22,297 bases of DNA from Dehalococcoidia bacterium (GTDB lineage Bacteria > Chloroflexota > Dehalococcoidia > GIF9 > UBA5629): assembly GCA_016927965.1 (NCBI GenBank), contig JAFGLP010000010.1, positions 1-22,297 of the forward strand. The letters run 5' to 3'. Shown here piece by piece: positions 6,750 to 14,564 of the stretch. The notes under the pieces are model-generated. The model saw nothing but the letters and a program-made list of their open reading frames with translations, was not told where the DNA came from and did no database searches. A program made the position numbers and the translations under genes. Each line of letters begins with the position of its first letter. The stretch's first letter is position 1.

Positions 6750-7844
6750 ATGAAAATAACTTTTAGCGTGATCAAGGCTGATATTGGAGGATGGGTGGGG
6801 CATTCCGCAATGCACCCCGATCTGATGGCCGAAGGTGAAAAGTGCCTGGCCAAGGCCAAGAAATCAGGGCTTCTCATAGACTACCATGTAACCAAATGCG
6901 GTGACGACCTGCAATTCATTATGACGCATGAACATGGTATCGACGATAAGAAAGTCCACAAACTAGCCTGGGACGCATTTATAAGTTGCACCGCTATTGC
7001 AAAGAAACTGAAGCTTCACGGCGCCGGACAGGATTTGCTTACCAACGCTTTTTCCGGCAATGTGAAAGGACAGGGCCCCGGTGTGGCCGAGATGGTCATT
7101 GATGAGCGCGAAGCTGAGCCTGTGATCGTATTTATGGCAGACAAGACCGCTTCCGGCGCATGGAACTTGCCCCTGTATCACATATTCTGTGATCCCTTCA
7201 ATACCATCGGCCTTGTTATATCATCCAATATGCACAGCGGCTTCAAGTTTGAGGTCCACGATGTTAAAGAAAGCAAAAAAATTGTCTTCAACTGCCCCGA
7301 AGAGATCTACGACATGCTGGTCTTTATCGGAGCGCCTTCAAGATACTCGGTCAAGGCCGTCTACTCCCGCGAGACCGGGGAGATAGCCGCCAGTTCGTCC
7401 ACCCAGAAGCTCTCTATGCTGGCAGGGCGCTACGTTGGCAAAGATGATCCGGTATGTATCGTCAGGGCGCAGGGTATCTTCCCGGCAGTCGGCGAGGTAT
7501 TGGAACCTTTTGCCCGCCCTCATATAGTTGAAGGCTGGATGCGTGGTTCTCACCACGGTCCATTAATGCCGACATCAGTCCGCGAGGCCGTTCCAACGCG
7601 TTTCGATGGTCCTCCCAGGGTAATAGCAGCCGGATTCCAGCTCGCCAATGGCAAACTGGTCGGACCTGTAGATATGTTCGATGACCTGGCATTCAATAAT
7701 GCCCGTCAGCAGGCTCTCGATATGGCCGACATGCTGAGAAGGCATGGCCCGTTCGAACCGCACAGGCTTCCGTTGGAAGAGATGGAATACACTACTTTGC
7801 CCCAGGTCATGAAGAAGTTGGCCGGAAGGTTCAAGAAAATATAG
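6750..7844 (+). CDS. fbp: Bifunctional fructose-1,6-bisphosphate aldolase/phosphatase (FBPA/P)
   Basis: A 364-residue protein of the archaeal-type FBPase class V. This enzyme condenses dihydroxyacetone phosphate with glyceraldehyde 3-phosphate and then dephosphorylates the product to fructose 6-phosphate, which commits carbon to gluconeogenesis. Catalytic residues known from archaeal structures are present at near-identical numbers: Tyr228 and the Schiff-base Lys231 in GRYVGKDDP (Tyr229/Lys232 in the studied enzymes) and Tyr347 in MEYTTL (Tyr348). Metal-site residues Asp11, His18, Asp52, Asp53, Gln94 or near it and Asp131 are in the expected motifs (KADIGGWVGH, CGDDLQ, GAGQD, MADKT). The ATG at 6750 follows a strong AAAGGAGG by 4 bases. 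rdgB follows after 6 bases. Confidence 0.95.
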   Translation: MKITFSVIKADIGGWVGHSAMHPDLMAEGEKCLAKAKKSGLLIDYHVTKCGDDLQFIMTHEHGIDDKKVHKLAWDAFISCTAIAKKLKLHGAGQDLLTNAFSGNVKGQGPGVAEMVIDEREAEPVIVFMADKTASGAWNLPLYHIFCDPFNTIGLVISSNMHSGFKFEVHDVKESKKIVFNCPEEIYDMLVFIGAPSRYSVKAVYSRETGEIAASSSTQKLSMLAGRYVGKDDPVCIVRAQGIFPAVGEVLEPFARPHIVEGWMRGSHHGPLMPTSVREAVPTRFDGPPRVIAAGFQLANGKLVGPVDMFDDLAFNNARQQALDMADMLRRHGPFEPHRLPLEEMEYTTLPQVMKKLAGRFKKI

Positions 7845-7850
7845 TTACAT

Positions 7851-8441
7851 ATGCCCAGGCTGCTACTGGCAACCACCAACCGCGGCAAGGCCGCTGAATA
7901 CCATACCCTGCTGAAAGGGCTGGATTGGGACATGGTAACACTCGACCAGGTTGGCATAAGCCAGGAAGCCGACGAAAGCTACGCAACTTATGAAGAGAAT
8001 GCCCGCTCCAAGGCTGAATTCTACTTGGCCTTGAGCGGGCTCGTTACTTTAGCGGACGATTCCGGGCTGGAAGTGGATGCGCTGGGAGGTAAACCGGGCG
8101 TACGCTCTTCCCGCTATGCAGGAGATAACGCCTCCGATGCCGACCGCGTAAATTACTTGTTGAGAAAACTCTCAGGTGTTGTCCCTGAAAACCGCAGTGC
8201 CAAGTTCCGGTGCGTCATAGCCGTGGCAATCCATGGAAAGGACACCGTCACATTCGAAGGTGAATGCTTGGGCCGTATTACCCTGGCGCCAGCAGGATAT
8301 AAAGGATTCGGTTATGACCCCGTTTTTTTCCTTCCCGAATATAACAAAACCATTGCAGAAATCGATCCCGACCTGAAAAATGAGATCAGCCACAGGGGAA
8401 GGGCAGCCCAAAAAGCATATAGTTTCCTGAAAGAGCTTTAA
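7851..8441 (+). CDS. rdgB: XTP/dITP diphosphatase (HAM1/RdgB family)
   Basis: The 196 residues are the standard length for this nucleotide-pool sanitiser, which hydrolyses dITP, ITP and XTP to monophosphate and pyrophosphate. Visible motifs are the N-terminal LLLATTNRGKAAE (residues 4-16), the catalytic Asp70 in LADDSGLEVDALGGKPGV, the base-binding loop GFGYDPVF at 152-159 and the C-terminal SHRGRA at 180-185. All expected active-site elements are intact. It starts 6 bases after the fbp stop with only a weak ribosome site, so it is probably translated from the fbp transcript. A 134-base gap with no obvious terminator separates it from the next gene. Confidence 0.96.
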   Translation: MPRLLLATTNRGKAAEYHTLLKGLDWDMVTLDQVGISQEADESYATYEENARSKAEFYLALSGLVTLADDSGLEVDALGGKPGVRSSRYAGDNASDADRVNYLLRKLSGVVPENRSAKFRCVIAVAIHGKDTVTFEGECLGRITLAPAGYKGFGYDPVFFLPEYNKTIAEIDPDLKNEISHRGRAAQKAYSFLKEL

Positions 8442-8575
8442 TTCAGTAGTCTGAAGACATCCTTATCGTTGGATCACCGATTCGTAACCGGGATGATATT
8501 CCCGCTATCCGCAGCAAAAAAGTGGTATTCTATATAAGTTGTTGCTTTAAATAATTTCAGATAAGGAGTGGTCAG

Positions 8576-10516
8576 ATGTCGGAGAATTATGCAGCCCTTT
8601 TTCAACCCTTTAAAATAGGCAACCTCGAGCTAAAGAACCGCCTTTCCGTGCCCCCTATGGGATCAGGTTTCGCTAACGAAGACGGGACTGTATCGGACCG
8701 TCTCATTCAATATCACGAGAGGCGGGCTGCCGGGGGCTTCGGTTTCATTATTAGTGAAGTAAACGCCGTTGACTCCGAATATGGTCTGGGCAGCAAGGCC
8801 CAGCTGCGGATAGATGACGATAAATTGATCCCGGGCTTAAAGAAGCTGGCGGATACGGTACATAAATACGGGGTAAAGATGGCGGTCCAGCTTTATCATC
8901 CCGGCCGCAATACCTTTCCTTTTTTCATCAACGGTAAAACACCTGTCGCTCCCTCTGATGTTCCGGACCCCATCACACGGCAGGTCCCGCATGCTCTGGC
9001 CATCGATGAGATAAAAGACATGGTTGAAAAATTCGCCCAGGGAGCACGCCGCGCTAAAGAAGCAGGCTTTGATGCTGCCGAGTTCCACGGCGCCCACGGC
9101 TACCTGATATCACAATTCATGTCAGCCTACGCCAATAAACGCACGGATGAATATGGCGGGGGTTTCGAGGGCTTCCTGCGTTTCCCGCTGGAGATCGTTA
9201 AACGGTCACGCGAGCTGGTCGGCCCAGATTTTCCACTGCTATTTCGCATCAGTGCCGACGAGCTGGTCCCCCTCGGCCGTACTGTCCCGGAAAGCATCGA
9301 GATGATGAAGCGGCTGATTGCTGCCGGTGTAAACGCTGTTGATGTGTCAATCGGCGTTTACGAGTCCAGCCAATATACTTCTGCCCCGCCGGAAGTACCG
9401 CAGGGTTTTAACGCTGAGAGGTCGGTCCAATTCAAACAGGCACTCAATGTTCCCGTGCTGGTGGCCGGCCGCATCAACGACCCGGCTGTCGCCGAGGATA
9501 TTATTAAATCCGGCAAGGCCGACCTGGTCCATCTGGGACGGCAATCGCTGGCCGATCCGGATTGGCCTAAGAAAGTCGCCGAAGGGCGTGTGCAGGACAT
9601 CGTACAATGTCTGTCATGCAACGAGGCCTGTATCGAAGGACTGGCGATATGGCTCAGGCCGTCCATCTCATGTGTGCAAAACCTGGCGGTCGGCAGGGAA
9701 GCGCTCTATGCTCAGCCGAAGACGGATAAACCTAAAAAAGTCCTGATAGCCGGCGGCGGACCCGGCGGCCTTGAGGCTGCGCGCACGGCAGCCTTGCGCG
9801 GGCACACTGTCACGCTGTATGAAAAAGACGGCTACCTGGGAGGACAGACCAAACTGACCGCTATACCGCCATCCAAGGAAGTTTACCAGGAGGTTGCACG
9901 GTCACGAATAGCTGCCATCAAGCGGCTTGGTGTTGATATTCACGCCGGTCAGGCCCTGACTATTGATAAAATAAAGGAGCTCAAGCCCGATGTATTGATT
10001 ATCGCCACCGGCTCAGAGCCGGCCATCCCCAATATACCGGGCATTAATGCCAAGAATGTAATAAGCGCACGCAGGGCATTATGCGCTGAAATCGATGGAG
10101 ACAATGTACTGGTTATCGGCGGCGGACTGGTGGGATGTGAAACAGCCGACTTCCTGGCCGGACAGGGAAAGAAAGTCACTATCGTCGAGATGCTTAAAGG
10201 CACCGCCAAAGATATCGGCCCGGCGGCGCGCTTCTTCCTCAGGAGGCGGCTCAAGGAAAAACAGGTTTCTATCATGACCCTGGCAACAGTAAAATCAATA
10301 GATGCCGACGGAGTCCTGCTCGAGATGCTCGACGGGCAAAAGAAAATAGGTCCATTTGACACGATTGTACTGGCCGCCGGAGCGGTACCCGTCAAAGACC
10401 TTGAAGAACAGGCCCGTAAGCTGGCCCCAGAAGTCTACGTGATAGGTGACGCAGCTAAACCGGGCAAAATACTGGCAGCGGTAGAACAGGCAGCGGAAAC
10501 CGCTCTCAAACTCTAA
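8576..10516 (+). CDS. 2-enoate / 2,4-dienoyl-CoA reductase-type Fe-S flavoenzyme
   Basis: At 646 residues this has the three-part build of FadH and clostridial enoate reductases. Residues 1-340 are an old-yellow-enzyme TIM barrel (FMN) with HGAHGYLISQF at 171-181, whose Tyr176 matches the catalytic Tyr of FadH. A [4Fe-4S] site follows with Cys345, 348, 352 and 366. The C-terminal part has two dinucleotide-binding loops: AGGGPGG at 392-398 for FAD and GGGLVG at 515-520 for NAD(P)H, ending in VIGDAAKPGKILAAVEQA. The enzyme reduces an activated C=C bond in an enoate or enoyl-CoA; the substrate cannot be told from sequence. Start ATG follows AAGGAG by 7 bases. Alternatives in the same family include TMADH-like demethylases and bile-acid BaiCD/BaiH reductases. 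Confidence 0.9.
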   Translation: MSENYAALFQPFKIGNLELKNRLSVPPMGSGFANEDGTVSDRLIQYHERRAAGGFGFIISEVNAVDSEYGLGSKAQLRIDDDKLIPGLKKLADTVHKYGVKMAVQLYHPGRNTFPFFINGKTPVAPSDVPDPITRQVPHALAIDEIKDMVEKFAQGARRAKEAGFDAAEFHGAHGYLISQFMSAYANKRTDEYGGGFEGFLRFPLEIVKRSRELVGPDFPLLFRISADELVPLGRTVPESIEMMKRLIAAGVNAVDVSIGVYESSQYTSAPPEVPQGFNAERSVQFKQALNVPVLVAGRINDPAVAEDIIKSGKADLVHLGRQSLADPDWPKKVAEGRVQDIVQCLSCNEACIEGLAIWLRPSISCVQNLAVGREALYAQPKTDKPKKVLIAGGGPGGLEAARTAALRGHTVTLYEKDGYLGGQTKLTAIPPSKEVYQEVARSRIAAIKRLGVDIHAGQALTIDKIKELKPDVLIIATGSEPAIPNIPGINAKNVISARRALCAEIDGDNVLVIGGGLVGCETADFLAGQGKKVTIVEMLKGTAKDIGPAARFFLRRRLKEKQVSIMTLATVKSIDADGVLLEMLDGQKKIGPFDTIVLAAGAVPVKDLEEQARKLAPEVYVIGDAAKPGKILAAVEQAAETALKL

Positions 10517-10517
10517 A

Positions 10518-10545
10518 TTGACCTTTTCGTAAAAAGTGCTAAAAT
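10518..10545 (+). promoter_or_regulatory. Predicted promoter of the 56-residue small gene
   Basis: TTGACC (10518-10523), 16 bases and TAAAAT (10540-10545) with an extended TGC just before the -10. It starts one base after the enoate reductase stop, and so points to separate transcription of the small ORF downstream. Confidence 0.6.
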
Positions 10546-10580
10546 ATCCGGCTAATTACACTAATTGGTTAATTTGAGCG

Positions 10581-10751
10581 ATGGAATTTTCATACAGCCA
10601 TATAAAAATACAGAACGAAGCAGGACGCTGGTTCGATGTGGTCAGCAATTTAGACGGGGGGTTTCTCGTCCGGGATTCAGTGACCAGCGACCTCGTCTAC
10701 CTTAAGCATTGCGATGTTATGTGCAGCGAAGAGGATCAGCCCGCGCCGTAA
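10581..10751 (+). CDS. Small hypothetical protein, 56 residues
   Basis: ATG at 10581 to TAA at 10749-10751 encodes a 56-residue acidic soluble protein (starts MEFSYSHIKIQNEAGRWFDV, ends SEEDQPAP). I do not recognise it. It has alternating hydrophobic and charged residues like a small beta-rich domain, with GRWFDVVSNLDGGFLVRD in the middle and two cysteines in HCDVMCSEE. A good promoter lies just upstream and the next gene has its own promoter, so this ORF is the only reason for a transcript here. The ribosome site (TTGAGCG) is weak. It could be a real conserved small protein or a chance ORF. Confidence 0.55.
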   Translation: MEFSYSHIKIQNEAGRWFDVVSNLDGGFLVRDSVTSDLVYLKHCDVMCSEEDQPAP

Positions 10752-10838
10752 CCAGCATAATAAATAATCCCCATTTCCCCGACTATTAGGTCTGTCGGAT
10801 TTATCTGTCTTGCTATCGGCATTTGCAGGCAGGGAAAT

Positions 10839-10867
10839 TTGACACAAGACTGGTCCGCTGATATATT
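10839..10867 (+). promoter_or_regulatory. Strong sigma-70 promoter of the rplU-rpmA-rpmE operon
   Basis: TTGACA (10839-10844), a 17-base spacer and TATATT (10862-10867) match consensus at six and five of six positions. Transcript start near 10874 leaves a short leader of about 28 bases before rplU. Confidence 0.85.
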
Positions 10868-10901
10868 TATACGGTTATTGTTTTTTCACAGGATTAATAA
10901 A

Positions 10902-11279
10902 ATGAGCAACTACGCAATTGTATCAACCTGCGGCAAGCAGTTCAGGGTCAGGACAGGACAGGTCATTAATACTGATTTGCTACATGTAGAAAAGGGCAAG
11001 GAAGTGGAATTAAGCCCCGTGCTGATGATAGCCGATGGCGACGAGGTAATAATCGGAAGCCCGGACATTGAGGGGGCTAAGGTGATCGCTACCTGCATGG
11101 AAGAAGGTAAAGCAGGCAAGATCATTGTTTTCCGCTACAAAAACAAGGTCCGCTCCCGCCGCAAGACGGGTCACAGGCAGCCATACACCAGGTTACTTAT
11201 TAAGGAAATTGTGAAGCCTGGCGCTAATTTAGCCAAGAAAACCCCCAGGGCCAAAGCGGCAACCGGAGGTGAGAACTAA
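10902..11279 (+). CDS. rplU: 50S ribosomal protein L21
   Basis: 125 residues of the large-subunit protein L21, which binds 23S rRNA. The C-terminal signature [18 protein letters not shown] followed by [10 protein letters not shown] is diagnostic. The ATG at 10902 follows AGGA and gives [16 protein letters not shown], the normal L21 N terminus. An upstream in-frame TTG at 10839 is actually the first three bases of the -35 element, so it is not a start. The protein is about 20 residues longer than usual because of a lysine- and alanine-rich tail after residue 106 ([19 protein letters not shown]). The stop overlaps the rpmA start by one base (TAATG). Confidence 0.97.
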   Translation: MSNYAIVSTCGKQFRVRTGQVINTDLLHVEKGKEVELSPVLMIADGDEVIIGSPDIEGAKVIATCMEEGKAGKIIVFRYKNKVRSRRKTGHRQPYTRLLIKEIVKPGANLAKKTPRAKAATGGEN

Positions 11280-11533
11280 TGGCACATAAAAAAGGCGGCG
11301 GCAGCACACGTTGCGGCCGAGATAGTAAATCCAAGAGGCTCGGTGTCAAACGTTTTGGCGGCCAGGCTGTACACGCCGGCACCATCATTGTCAGGCAACG
11401 CGGCACTCAGATTCACCCTGGCACTAATGTAGGCTGCGGCAGGGATTATACACTTTTCGCCACCATTGATGGCGTAGTAAAATTCGAACATCACACAAAA
11501 AATAAGAAAAGGGTCAGTGTATACCCGGGATAG
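11279..11533 (+). CDS. rpmA: 50S ribosomal protein L27
   Basis: 84 residues with the canonical N terminus [16 protein letters not shown] that reaches toward the peptidyl-transferase centre, then [19 protein letters not shown] and [18 protein letters not shown]. The usual Asn after STR is Cys here, a minor change. There is no Firmicutes-type cleavable N-terminal extension. Its start overlaps the rplU stop by one base, so it is translationally coupled. The gene obg, often the next gene in other bacteria, is absent; rpmE follows instead after 6 bases. Confidence 0.97.
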   Translation: MAHKKGGGSTRCGRDSKSKRLGVKRFGGQAVHAGTIIVRQRGTQIHPGTNVGCGRDYTLFATIDGVVKFEHHTKNKKRVSVYPG

Positions 11534-11539
11534 CAGGCA

Positions 11540-11755
11540 ATGAAAGAGAAAATTCATCCTAAATATTTCCCCGATGCAAAGGTAACATGCTCCTGCGGCA
11601 ATACATTTACTACAGGCTCCACCAGAGAGACACTCAAGGTGGAGTTGTGCAACAAATGTCATCCTTTCTTTACCGGCGAGCAGAAGATCATCGATACGGC
11701 AGGCCGCATCGAGCGCTTCAACAAAAAGTACAAGAGAGAAAAGAAACCAAAATAG
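11540..11755 (+). CDS. rpmE: 50S ribosomal protein L31, zinc-binding type
   Basis: 71 residues of L31, an intersubunit bridge protein. Zinc-type cysteines are present: Cys17 and Cys19 in VTCSCGNTF, Cys37 and Cys40 in LCNKCHPF, so this is the C+ form rather than the zinc-independent paralogue. [12 protein letters not shown] and [10 protein letters not shown] are typical. A basic lysine-rich tail ends the protein. It is the last gene of the ribosomal operon, with a strong intrinsic terminator 21 bases after the stop. Confidence 0.97.
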   Translation: MKEKIHPKYFPDAKVTCSCGNTFTTGSTRETLKVELCNKCHPFFTGEQKIIDTAGRIERFNKKYKREKKPK

Positions 11756-11776
11756 GCAATCAATCGTGCATTAACT

Positions 11777-11807
11777 AGGGGCGGACACCATGCCGCCCCT
11801 TTTTTTT
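11777..11807 (+). terminator. Intrinsic terminator of the ribosomal protein operon
   Basis: A perfect 8-base-pair stem AGGGGCGG/CCGCCCCT (11777-11784 and 11793-11800) with an 8-base loop is followed directly by a run of T to 11807. It is a textbook Rho-independent terminator. It ends only five bases before the ATG of the next gene. Confidence 0.93.
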
Positions 11808-11812
11808 AAGTT

Positions 11813-12718
11813 ATGAAGAAAGAAAAACCTTTCTACTACGGCGGCCAGGCGGTCATGGGAGGCATTATGATCAGGGGACGCAACAGTACCGCCCTGGCAG
11901 TACGCAAGCCCGACGGTACCATTAATGTCTCCAGCCAGCCCCTGGCAACCTTATATAAAGGTAAATGGAGGGATACACCGTTTATCAGGGGGATTATCAC
12001 CCTCATCGAGTCTGTGGCCCTGGGTACCGGCGCACTGATGCAGTCGGCACAGATATTGACTGAAGACGAGGATGAGAAAATCACACCGTCCATGATGTGG
12101 GGCAGTGTAATACTAGGAGTGGTCCTGGCAGTGGCCCTGTTTTTCGTGCTTCCCTTGTTGATGGTGCGCTTTTTCGACGCCTTCATAGCGTCTTCCCTGG
12201 TAAGCAATTTGATTGAAGGTGTCCTACGCATACTATTTTTCATCATCTACCTTGTAGTGATCGGGCGTATGCAGGATATCAGGGAGATCTTCGCTTACCA
12301 CGGCGCCGAGCACATGTCAGTCAATGCCTACGAGGCCAGCGTTCCGCTGGAGGTACAGTCCGTCAGACAATATTCAACGGCACATACTCGCTGCGGGACC
12401 AGTTTCCTGCTGGTGGTGCTGGTCATAGCCATAGTGGTATTTGCTTTGCTGGGGCGCCCATCTATCTGGCTCAGCATCCTCTGGCGCATCATCCTCATCC
12501 CGGTTATCGCCGCCATAAGCTATGAACTGATCAGATTCGAAGCCAACTACAGCCACAACCTTGTTGTCCGCTGGCTGCTAACCCCCGGCCTCTGGCTGCA
12601 GGCACTGACGACACGCAAACCTTCCGACAGCCAGCTCGAAGTTGCCATCTCTGCCATGCGAAAGGCGCTTGAAACCGACAGCATAGCCGTTGCTGCCAGT
12701 ACCACCCCCACAGTATAG
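11813..12718 (+). CDS. DUF1385 (YqhQ-family) integral membrane protein
   Basis: 301 residues with the DUF1385 hallmarks in order: N-terminal FYYGGQAVMGGIMIRG (7-22), FIRGIITLIESVALG, YHGAEHMSVNAYE (162-174) with a possible metal-binding HxxxH, HTRCGTSFLLVVL (191-203) and the C-terminal PGLWLQALTTRKPSDSQLEV. Four membrane segments are visible near 97-119, 135-152, 197-215 and 222-240. The biochemical role is not established. In many bacteria this family lies between rpmE and prmC-prfA; here rpmE precedes it but prmC and prfA do not follow. The conserved N terminus supports the ATG at 11813, although it has no ribosome site and follows the rpmE terminator by five bases. Confidence 0.92.
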   Translation: MKKEKPFYYGGQAVMGGIMIRGRNSTALAVRKPDGTINVSSQPLATLYKGKWRDTPFIRGIITLIESVALGTGALMQSAQILTEDEDEKITPSMMWGSVILGVVLAVALFFVLPLLMVRFFDAFIASSLVSNLIEGVLRILFFIIYLVVIGRMQDIREIFAYHGAEHMSVNAYEASVPLEVQSVRQYSTAHTRCGTSFLLVVLVIAIVVFALLGRPSIWLSILWRIILIPVIAAISYELIRFEANYSHNLVVRWLLTPGLWLQALTTRKPSDSQLEVAISAMRKALETDSIAVAASTTPTV

Positions 12719-12735
12719 CTCCCCGTACAGCCTGC

Positions 12736-12765
12736 TTGACAGGGCCTGCTATAAAAACCTATTAT
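12736..12765 (+). promoter_or_regulatory. Strong promoter of the universal stress protein gene
   Basis: TTGACA (12736-12741), an 18-base spacer and TATTAT (12760-12765). Transcript start near 12772 leaves about 36 bases of leader that carries the GGGGAGG ribosome site. Confidence 0.78.
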
Positions 12766-12807
12766 CATGAAGCATCCTGCACAAAATATACTCCGGGGAG
12801 GTTAACG

Positions 12808-13719
12808 ATGTATGCTAGAATACTTGTCCCTCTGGACGGCTCCCAACTTGCTGAATGCGTTTTGCCACATGTCCGGGCCCTGGCAGGCGGTTCCGCTAAA
12901 ATTGAGATAACTTTCCTCTATGTTGTGCCTCCATTGGACACTCCCATGGTAAAGGCAGTCTACAAGAAAAAAATCGAGTCTGAGGCCATGGCATCTGCTC
13001 AATCATATCTTAAGAGACTCTGTTTGCGGGCTGCATTCAAGGATAACTCCTCAGGACAGGTGCTGGTCGGCAAAGCGGCGGACACAATTGTTGAATACGC
13101 TGCTGCTCATAAGATAGACCTCATCGTGATGGCCACGCACGGCCGCTCGGGCATCAGCCACTGGGTATACGGCAGCGTGGCCGAGAAGGTCATACACGCC
13201 TCAAAGGCGCCCATCTGGCTGGTAAAAGCTGCAAGCTGCAAGGTTTCGTACGGGCGCAGAAAATTGACCGTGGTGGTCCCACTTGACGGTTCCCCCGTGG
13301 CAGAATCGGTGCTCCCCCACCTCAAGGGACTGCGCTTACAGTTGCCGGGCAACAGGCTGGACGTTGTGCTGATGAGGGTGTGCGAGATATTCTCCCCTCC
13401 GATCACTTACCCGCCCCCCATGTCCATGAGCTGGGATGAATACCTCGCTCATGAAAAGGCCCGCTGCAAGGAAATTTGCAGTAATTATCTTTCAGAGGTC
13501 AGCGGCAAGCTCGCTAAAAACCGGTTGGCAGTAAGGACGGAAGTTCCCGAAGGCAATCCCGCTGAAAAAATAATCGGCTATGTAAAAGATAATTCCGTTG
13601 ACCTGGTAATCATGTCTACGCACGGGCGCACCGGTATCAGCAAATGGGCTTTCGGCAGCATAGCTGAGAAAGTGCTGAAAGGAGCCGCCTGCCCCATATT
13701 GCTTATACACGCCAGGTAA
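12808..13719 (+). CDS. Tandem-domain universal stress protein (UspA family)
   Basis: 303 residues holding two UspA domains, roughly 1-150 and 155-303. Each begins with a V-P-L-D-G-S strand and loop (ILVPLDGSQLAE; VVVPLDGSPVAE) and ends with the nucleotide-binding pattern G-2x-G-9x-G-S: THGRSGISHWVYGS in the first domain and THGRTGISKWAFGS in the second. Both halves thus look able to bind ATP. Such proteins respond to starvation, redox or energy stress; the partner is unknown. The ATG at 12808 follows GGGGAGG by 6 bases. An upstream in-frame TTG (12736) is part of the -35 element and is rejected as a start. It is transcribed from its own strong promoter. Confidence 0.94.
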   Translation: MYARILVPLDGSQLAECVLPHVRALAGGSAKIEITFLYVVPPLDTPMVKAVYKKKIESEAMASAQSYLKRLCLRAAFKDNSSGQVLVGKAADTIVEYAAAHKIDLIVMATHGRSGISHWVYGSVAEKVIHASKAPIWLVKAASCKVSYGRRKLTVVVPLDGSPVAESVLPHLKGLRLQLPGNRLDVVLMRVCEIFSPPITYPPPMSMSWDEYLAHEKARCKEICSNYLSEVSGKLAKNRLAVRTEVPEGNPAEKIIGYVKDNSVDLVIMSTHGRTGISKWAFGSIAEKVLKGAACPILLIHAR

Positions 13720-13754
13720 TATGCCGTTTAAAAAAATAAACAGGAGGTATGTTG

Positions 13755-14507
13755 ATGGAAGTCTCGCTAAAGGGAAAGGTTGCCATTGTTACAGGCGCCA
13801 GCCGGGGCATCGGAAAGGCCATTGCAGTGGAGATGGCAAAAGCCGGAGCTGACCTGTTAATGGTGAGCCGTAAAATCGCAGACCTTGAGAAAGCCGCCGA
13901 TGAAATCAGGACCGCAGGCGGGAAGGCGACAGTCGCTGCTGCCCACATAGGGCACATGGAAGATATTGCCGCCGTGGTATCAAAGGCCAAAGAAACTTAC
14001 GGCAGGATCGATATCCTGGTCAATAACGCTGCCACTAATCCAACGATGGACTCCGCACTGGATGCTTCAGAACGCGCCTGGGATTCCACAATGAACCTTA
14101 ACCTGAAAGGACTTTTCTTCCTGGCGCAGTCAGTTGCAAGGGTGATGAAGGAGCAGGGCGGAGGGGTCATTATCAACGTTTCCTCGGTAGCTGGTGTTAC
14201 CCCTGATATCCTACCTATCTATTCCATCAGCAAGGCCGGAGTAAACATGGCAACCAAGGTAATGGCACAACAGTGGGCGCCCTACGGCATCAGGACCAAT
14301 ACACTTTCACCCGGCCAGACCAGGACCCAGTTCAGCCAGGCACTGTGGGACAATCCTGCTATTTACCAGACTATTATTGACCGTACACCCCTGAGACGTA
14401 TTGCCCTGCCCGAGGAAATGGCCCACATGGCTGTTTTCCTGGCTTCGGATAAAGCAGGCTTTATTACCGGTCAGAACATACTTGTAGATGGTGGTATCTC
14501 CATCTAG
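13755..14507 (+). CDS. Short-chain dehydrogenase/reductase (FabG-like)
   Basis: A 250-residue classical SDR. NAD(P) is bound by TGASRGIG at 13-20, NNAAT at 90-94 follows, and the catalytic tetrad is Asn114 (NLNLKG), Ser143 (NVSSVAG), Tyr156 and Lys160 (YSISK). The C terminus FITGQNILVDGGISI is typical of the 3-oxoacyl-reductase group. It would oxidise or reduce a hydroxy/keto group, plausibly on a CoA thioester given its neighbours. An ATG two codons upstream (13749) is one base from AGGAGG; the ATG at 13755 has ideal 7-base spacing and is preferred. It starts 35 bases after the stress-protein gene and 57 bases before the dehydratase-like gene. Confidence 0.92.
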   Translation: MEVSLKGKVAIVTGASRGIGKAIAVEMAKAGADLLMVSRKIADLEKAADEIRTAGGKATVAAAHIGHMEDIAAVVSKAKETYGRIDILVNNAATNPTMDSALDASERAWDSTMNLNLKGLFFLAQSVARVMKEQGGGVIINVSSVAGVTPDILPIYSISKAGVNMATKVMAQQWAPYGIRTNTLSPGQTRTQFSQALWDNPAIYQTIIDRTPLRRIALPEEMAHMAVFLASDKAGFITGQNILVDGGISI

Positions 14508-14564
14508 CTATCTGTCAATCGGATTCACTGCAAAAATAAATATCAATGAGGTAGAGGAGGAGCT

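Noticed and set aside
8489..8504. CGGGA/TCCCG hairpin after rdgB as a terminator
   Set aside because: The stem is only five base pairs and no T-run follows.
9339..9746. Overlapping out-of-frame readings inside the enoate reductase
   Set aside because: They lie wholly inside a gene with intact flavin, Fe-S and nucleotide motifs and have no domain of their own.
10779..10798. CCGAC/GTCGG hairpin as an L21 leader or terminator of the small gene
   Set aside because: Stem too short with a 10-base loop, T-content after it is patchy, and it lies upstream of the rplU transcript start.
10839..10901. Upstream TTG giving L21 a 21-residue N-terminal extension
   Set aside because: That TTG is the first half of the TTGACA -35 box, and the promoter would lie inside the gene. 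The ATG at 10902 gives the normal L21 start.
12736..12807. Upstream TTG giving the stress protein 24 extra residues
   Set aside because: It also coincides with a TTGACA -35 element; ATG 12808 has a proper GGGGAGG site and starts the UspA fold correctly.
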